This document shows positions 61,408 through 64,000 of a stretch of DNA of 64,000 nucleotides, piece by piece (the stretch's first letter is position 1; the number at the start of each line of letters is the position of its first letter). The position numbers and the translations under genes were made by a program. The notes below the pieces were generated by a model, which worked only from the letters and a program-made list of their open reading frames with translations, was not told the DNA's origin and searched no databases. Location: contig NZ_JABXYT010000001.1 of NCBI RefSeq assembly GCF_013394775.1, forward strand, positions 696,501 through 760,500, given 5' to 3'. Source of the DNA: Oribacterium sp. oral taxon 102. Its GTDB lineage: Bacteria > Bacillota > Clostridia > Lachnospirales > Lachnospiraceae.

Positions 61408-62315
61408 CGCTGCAGCAGCTTCGGCAGGTCATCATGGTTTCCGACTGCGGCTCGATGAATGAGGCGGCGAAGCGGCTCTTCCTCACCCAGCCCAGCCTCT
61501 CCGCTGCGATCAAGGCGCTGGAGAAGGAGGTCGGGATCGAGATTTTCAGCCGCTCGAACCGCGGGATCGTCGTGACCTCGGAGGGAGAGGAGTTCCTCGG
61601 CTACGCCAGACAGATCTCCGAGCAGTATCAGCTCATGGAGGACAAATATCTCGCGGGGACGGCGCAGAAAAAGAAGTTCTCCGTCTCGATGCAGCATTAT
61701 ACCTTCGCGGTGGAGGCATTCATCCGACTTGCGCGGCAGTATGAGGCGGACAATAAATATGAGTTCGCGGTGCATGAGACGAAGACGATGGAGGTCATCG
61801 AGAATGTGAAGAACCAGACCAGCGAGCTGGGGGTGCTTTACCGGAACGACTTCAATGCAAGGGTCATCGGCAAGATCCTCCGGGAGGCTTCGCTGGAGTT
61901 CATCCCGCTCTTTGACTGCAACATCTTCGTTTTTCTGGCGAAGTCCAATCCGCTCGCGGGGAAGGCGCTGATCTCTATGGAGGATCTCCGGGACTATCCC
62001 TGCTGCTCCTTCGATCAGGGAGAACGCAATTCCTTCTACTTCGCGGAGGAGGTGCTCAGCACCTACGATTACAGGAAGCATATCAAGGTCAACGATCGCT
62101 CGACAATGCTGAATCTCATGCTCGGGCTGAATGGCTACACGCTCTGCTCCGGCATCATCTGTCAGGAGCTGAACGGTCCGGAGTATACGGCGGTTCCGCT
62201 GGATACGAAGGAGAAAATGACGATCGGCTACATCAAGAAGCGGAGGATGCCGCTTTCAGAGCTGGGACGGCGCTATGTTTCGGAGCTGCAAAGATACGAA
62301 AATCAACGACTGTAA
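61404..62315 (+). CDS. LysR-family transcriptional regulator
   Basis: The 303-residue protein has the N-terminal LysR helix-turn-helix (MTLQQLRQVIMVSDCGSMNE, AAKRLFLTQPSLSAAIKALEKEVG) and a linker helix. The effector-binding domain follows from about residue 90 (KKFSVSMQHYTFAVEAFIRLARQ). The ligand is unknown. ATGA overlap with the upstream surface-protein gene means co-translation; the next gene begins 12 bp after its stop. Confidence 0.93.
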   Translation: MTLQQLRQVIMVSDCGSMNEAAKRLFLTQPSLSAAIKALEKEVGIEIFSRSNRGIVVTSEGEEFLGYARQISEQYQLMEDKYLAGTAQKKKFSVSMQHYTFAVEAFIRLARQYEADNKYEFAVHETKTMEVIENVKNQTSELGVLYRNDFNARVIGKILREASLEFIPLFDCNIFVFLAKSNPLAGKALISMEDLRDYPCCSFDQGERNSFYFAEEVLSTYDYRKHIKVNDRSTMLNLMLGLNGYTLCSGIICQELNGPEYTAVPLDTKEKMTIGYIKKRRMPLSELGRRYVSELQRYENQRL

Positions 62316-62327
62316 GGGAGAGACGCT

Positions 62328-62726
62328 ATGGAAAGCAGCATGAAAATCCTGATTCTCGCGGTATTGCTTCTCGCAGCATTTCTGCTCGGCTTCCTCTATG
62401 TGAAATACCGGAGCCGAAGAGAGCGGGGGCGCTATCTTCCACCGAAGGGCGGAAGGCAGCATGTCACGCTGGAATCGAAGGATCTCGGGAAGACGGCGCA
62501 GCAGCTGCTCCCAGGACTCGGCGGAAGGGAGAATATCCGCTCCGTCACGGCGGATGGCGCGCGGCTTCGGATCGAGATCGCGCAGTATTCTGCGGTCAAT
62601 GAGACACTGCTCCGGGATTGCGGTGTGGGCGGCGTGCTCCGTCCCTCGAAGACGCTCCTGCATATCATCGTAGGAGAGCGCGCGGGGGAGCTCGCGGAGC
62701 AGCTGCGGGAAGCCGCGGGGCTTTGA
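62328..62726 (+). CDS. Membrane-anchored PTS EIIB-like protein lacking the cysteine
   Basis: The 132-residue protein has one N-terminal membrane helix (residues 6-25) and a basic linker. A domain matching the glucose-type PTS EIIB fold follows: GLGGRENIRSVTADGARLRI, then NETLLRDCGVGGVLRPSKTLLHIIVGERAGELAEQL. In EIIB the phosphorylated Cys lies in the DACITRLRV position; here that residue is Asp76, so it cannot take part in normal phosphoryl transfer. It may be a degenerate or regulatory EIIB. It sits between a LysR gene and a MATE gene in the same orientation. Confidence 0.78.
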   Translation: MESSMKILILAVLLLAAFLLGFLYVKYRSRRERGRYLPPKGGRQHVTLESKDLGKTAQQLLPGLGGRENIRSVTADGARLRIEIAQYSAVNETLLRDCGVGGVLRPSKTLLHIIVGERAGELAEQLREAAGL

Positions 62727-62837
62727 ACGGGACAGGGCGGACAGGCGGAAGCCGGAGCGAAGGATCTCCTCCGCTCCGGCTTCTGTCGGCAGCGGCATGG
62801 ATGAATCTGACATGGGATTTCAGGAAAGGAAGGCGGG

Positions 62838-64000
62838 ATGGCGGCGACGAAAAAGTATGAGATGGATATGACGAGCGGCGCGATCCTGCCGAAGCTGGTG
62901 CTGTTCAGCCTGCCGCTGATCGCGTCCGGTATCCTGCAGCTCCTGTTTAACGCGGCGGACGTGGTGGTCGTGGGACGCTTCGTCGGCCCGCAGGCGATGG
63001 CGGCAGTCGGCTCGACCGCCTCACTGATCAATCTGCTGATCAATTTCTTCATCGGGCTTTCGGTTGGTGTGAACGTCTGCGTTGCGCGGTATTATGCGGC
63101 AGGGAAGGACACGGCGCTTTCCGAGACGATTTCGACGGCGGTGCTGACGGCGGCACTCTCCGGCGTCCTGCTGATCCTGCTTGGCACGGCGCTGGCGCGT
63201 CCGATGCTGGAGCTGATGGGTTCCCCGCAGGATGTGATCGGGGACTCTGTGCGCTATCTTCGGATTTACTTCCTCGGGATGCCGGCAGTGATGCTCTATA
63301 ATTTTATTTCCGCGATCTTCCGTGCCGTCGGAGATACGAAGCGCCCGCTCTACTTCCAGCTCGCTGCAGGGATCGTCAACGTGTTCCTGAATCTATTCTT
63401 CGTACTGGGGATGCGGATCGGCGTCGCGGGGGTTGCGATCGCGACCTCAGTGTCGCAGGCGCTCTCTGCGGCATGTCTCCTCGTGATCCTAACGCGGGAG
63501 GAGGGACGGCTGCACCTTGATCTTCGGCGGCTTCATATCAACCGGCAGAAGCTTCTCGAGATCTTCAAGGTCGGATTCCCTGCAGGCCTGCAGAGCACGG
63601 TGTTCAGCCTTTCGAACGTCATTATTCAGAGTGCGATCAATTCCTTTGGCAGCATCGCGATGGCAGGCTCGACCGCCAGTGCCAATATCGAGGGCTTCGT
63701 CTACATTTCGATGAACTCGGTTTACCAGACGAATCTCTCCTTCTGCAGTCAGAATATCGGCGCGGGGAAGTACAGCCGGATCAATCCGATCCTCTACAGG
63801 TGTCTTGGGCTGGTAACGGTGATCGGACTGGCGCTGGGGCTTCTGGCAAATCTGTTTTCTTCGCAGCTCTTCTCCTTCTATACGACAGATCCGGCGGTGG
63901 CGGCGTATGGGAAGGAGAGGCTTTTGATCATCACGGGACCCTACTTCCTCTGCGGTGCGATGGACACGATGGTGGGCTCCCTCCGCGGCATGGGCTACAG
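62838..64000 (+). CDS. MATE-family efflux transporter, truncated by window end
   Basis: The frame opens at ATG 62838 (MAATKKYEMDMTSGAILPKL) after AAGGAAGGCGGG and stays open for at least 387 codons to the end. Multiple hydrophobic helices and family patterns PLIASGILQLLFNAADVVVV, GRFVGPQAMAAVGSTASLIN, YYAAGKDTALS and FPAGLQSTVFSLSNVIIQSA identify a MATE (MatE/NorM-like) exporter, which expels cationic compounds using a Na+ or H+ gradient. It is incomplete, so the C-terminus and exact subfamily cannot be judged. Confidence 0.93.
   Translation, partial: MAATKKYEMDMTSGAILPKLVLFSLPLIASGILQLLFNAADVVVVGRFVGPQAMAAVGSTASLINLLINFFIGLSVGVNVCVARYYAAGKDTALSETISTAVLTAALSGVLLILLGTALARPMLELMGSPQDVIGDSVRYLRIYFLGMPAVMLYNFISAIFRAVGDTKRPLYFQLAAGIVNVFLNLFFVLGMRIGVAGVAIATSVSQALSAACLLVILTREEGRLHLDLRRLHINRQKLLEIFKVGFPAGLQSTVFSLSNVIIQSAINSFGSIAMAGSTASANIEGFVYISMNSVYQTNLSFCSQNIGAGKYSRINPILYRCLGLVTVIGLALGLLANLFSSQLFSFYTTDPAVAAYGKERLLIITGPYFLCGAMDTMVGSLRGMGY

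Overview
The window looks like chromosomal DNA of a high-GC member of the Clostridia, most likely Lachnospiraceae (an Oribacterium/Stomatobaculum-like relative). I base this on the tail of the ribosomal alpha operon (rpsD-rpoA-rplQ) running into ecfA-ecfT-truA, a large insertion in L17, a DUF4250 micro-protein, choline-binding-type cell-wall repeats, meso-DAP dehydrogenase, HrcA/CIRCE control and an anaerobic gene set (pyruvate formate-lyase, Hcp, desulfoferrodoxin). No species is claimed.

Layout. 0-7 kb: rpsD (partial), rpoA, rplQ, an inserted cell-wall-binding protein, a fused EcfA1-EcfA2 ATPase, ecfT and truA. 7-11.5 kb (minus): a two-component system with a D,D-carboxypeptidase. 12-16.5 kb: an N-terminally short pectinesterase, orphan citX, an unrecognised protein, a KDG-type sugar kinase behind a LacI-like operator, and a YczE-type membrane protein. 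16.5-19 kb: a Crp/Fnr regulator divergent from hcp. 19-29 kb: housekeeping genes (UDG-fold protein, GNAT with a leader RNA, rarA, lipoprotein, dtd, DUF4250, HIT, murG, MTA/SAH nucleosidase, pgi, HAD phosphatase, superoxide reductase). 29.5-36 kb: coiled-coil membrane protein, polyprenyl-phosphate sugar transferase, LCP ligase and an O-antigen-polymerase-like protein (surface glycan block). 35.8-38.6 kb: an AT-richer patch with a frameshifted KilA-N gene and a cell-wall-binding surface protein. 39-44 kb: Cna-B-type surface protein, NSS transporter, uridine-kinase-like protein. 44-48 kb: a complete dedicated ECF transporter (S, T, fused A) and a cysteine hydrolase. 48-53.5 kb: lon behind a CIRCE element, pseudouridine synthase, RNHCP protein, PAP2 phosphatase, DUF5662 protein, tRNA-Arg. 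53.6-57.7 kb: Rrf2 regulator and pflB-pflA. 58-64 kb: mgtE with a long leader, ddh, a third cell-wall-binding protein, LysR, a PTS-EIIB-like membrane protein lacking its cysteine, and a MATE exporter cut by the window end.

Cross-links. The same palindrome (GTTGC-N4-GCAAC) lies exactly 28.5 bp from a TATTCT -10 upstream of both hcp and pflB, suggesting a shared Crp/Fnr-type activator, probably the one encoded beside hcp. The most novel-looking item is a family of short intergenic elements with conserved ends (TGTTGT ... GGGACTTAT) around hairpins whose stems differ in sequence but keep pairing, at 12.06 and 23.9-24.1 kb. At least two other degenerate repeat families sit between genes. I saw no CRISPR array, no intact insertion sequence, no prophage and no rRNA.
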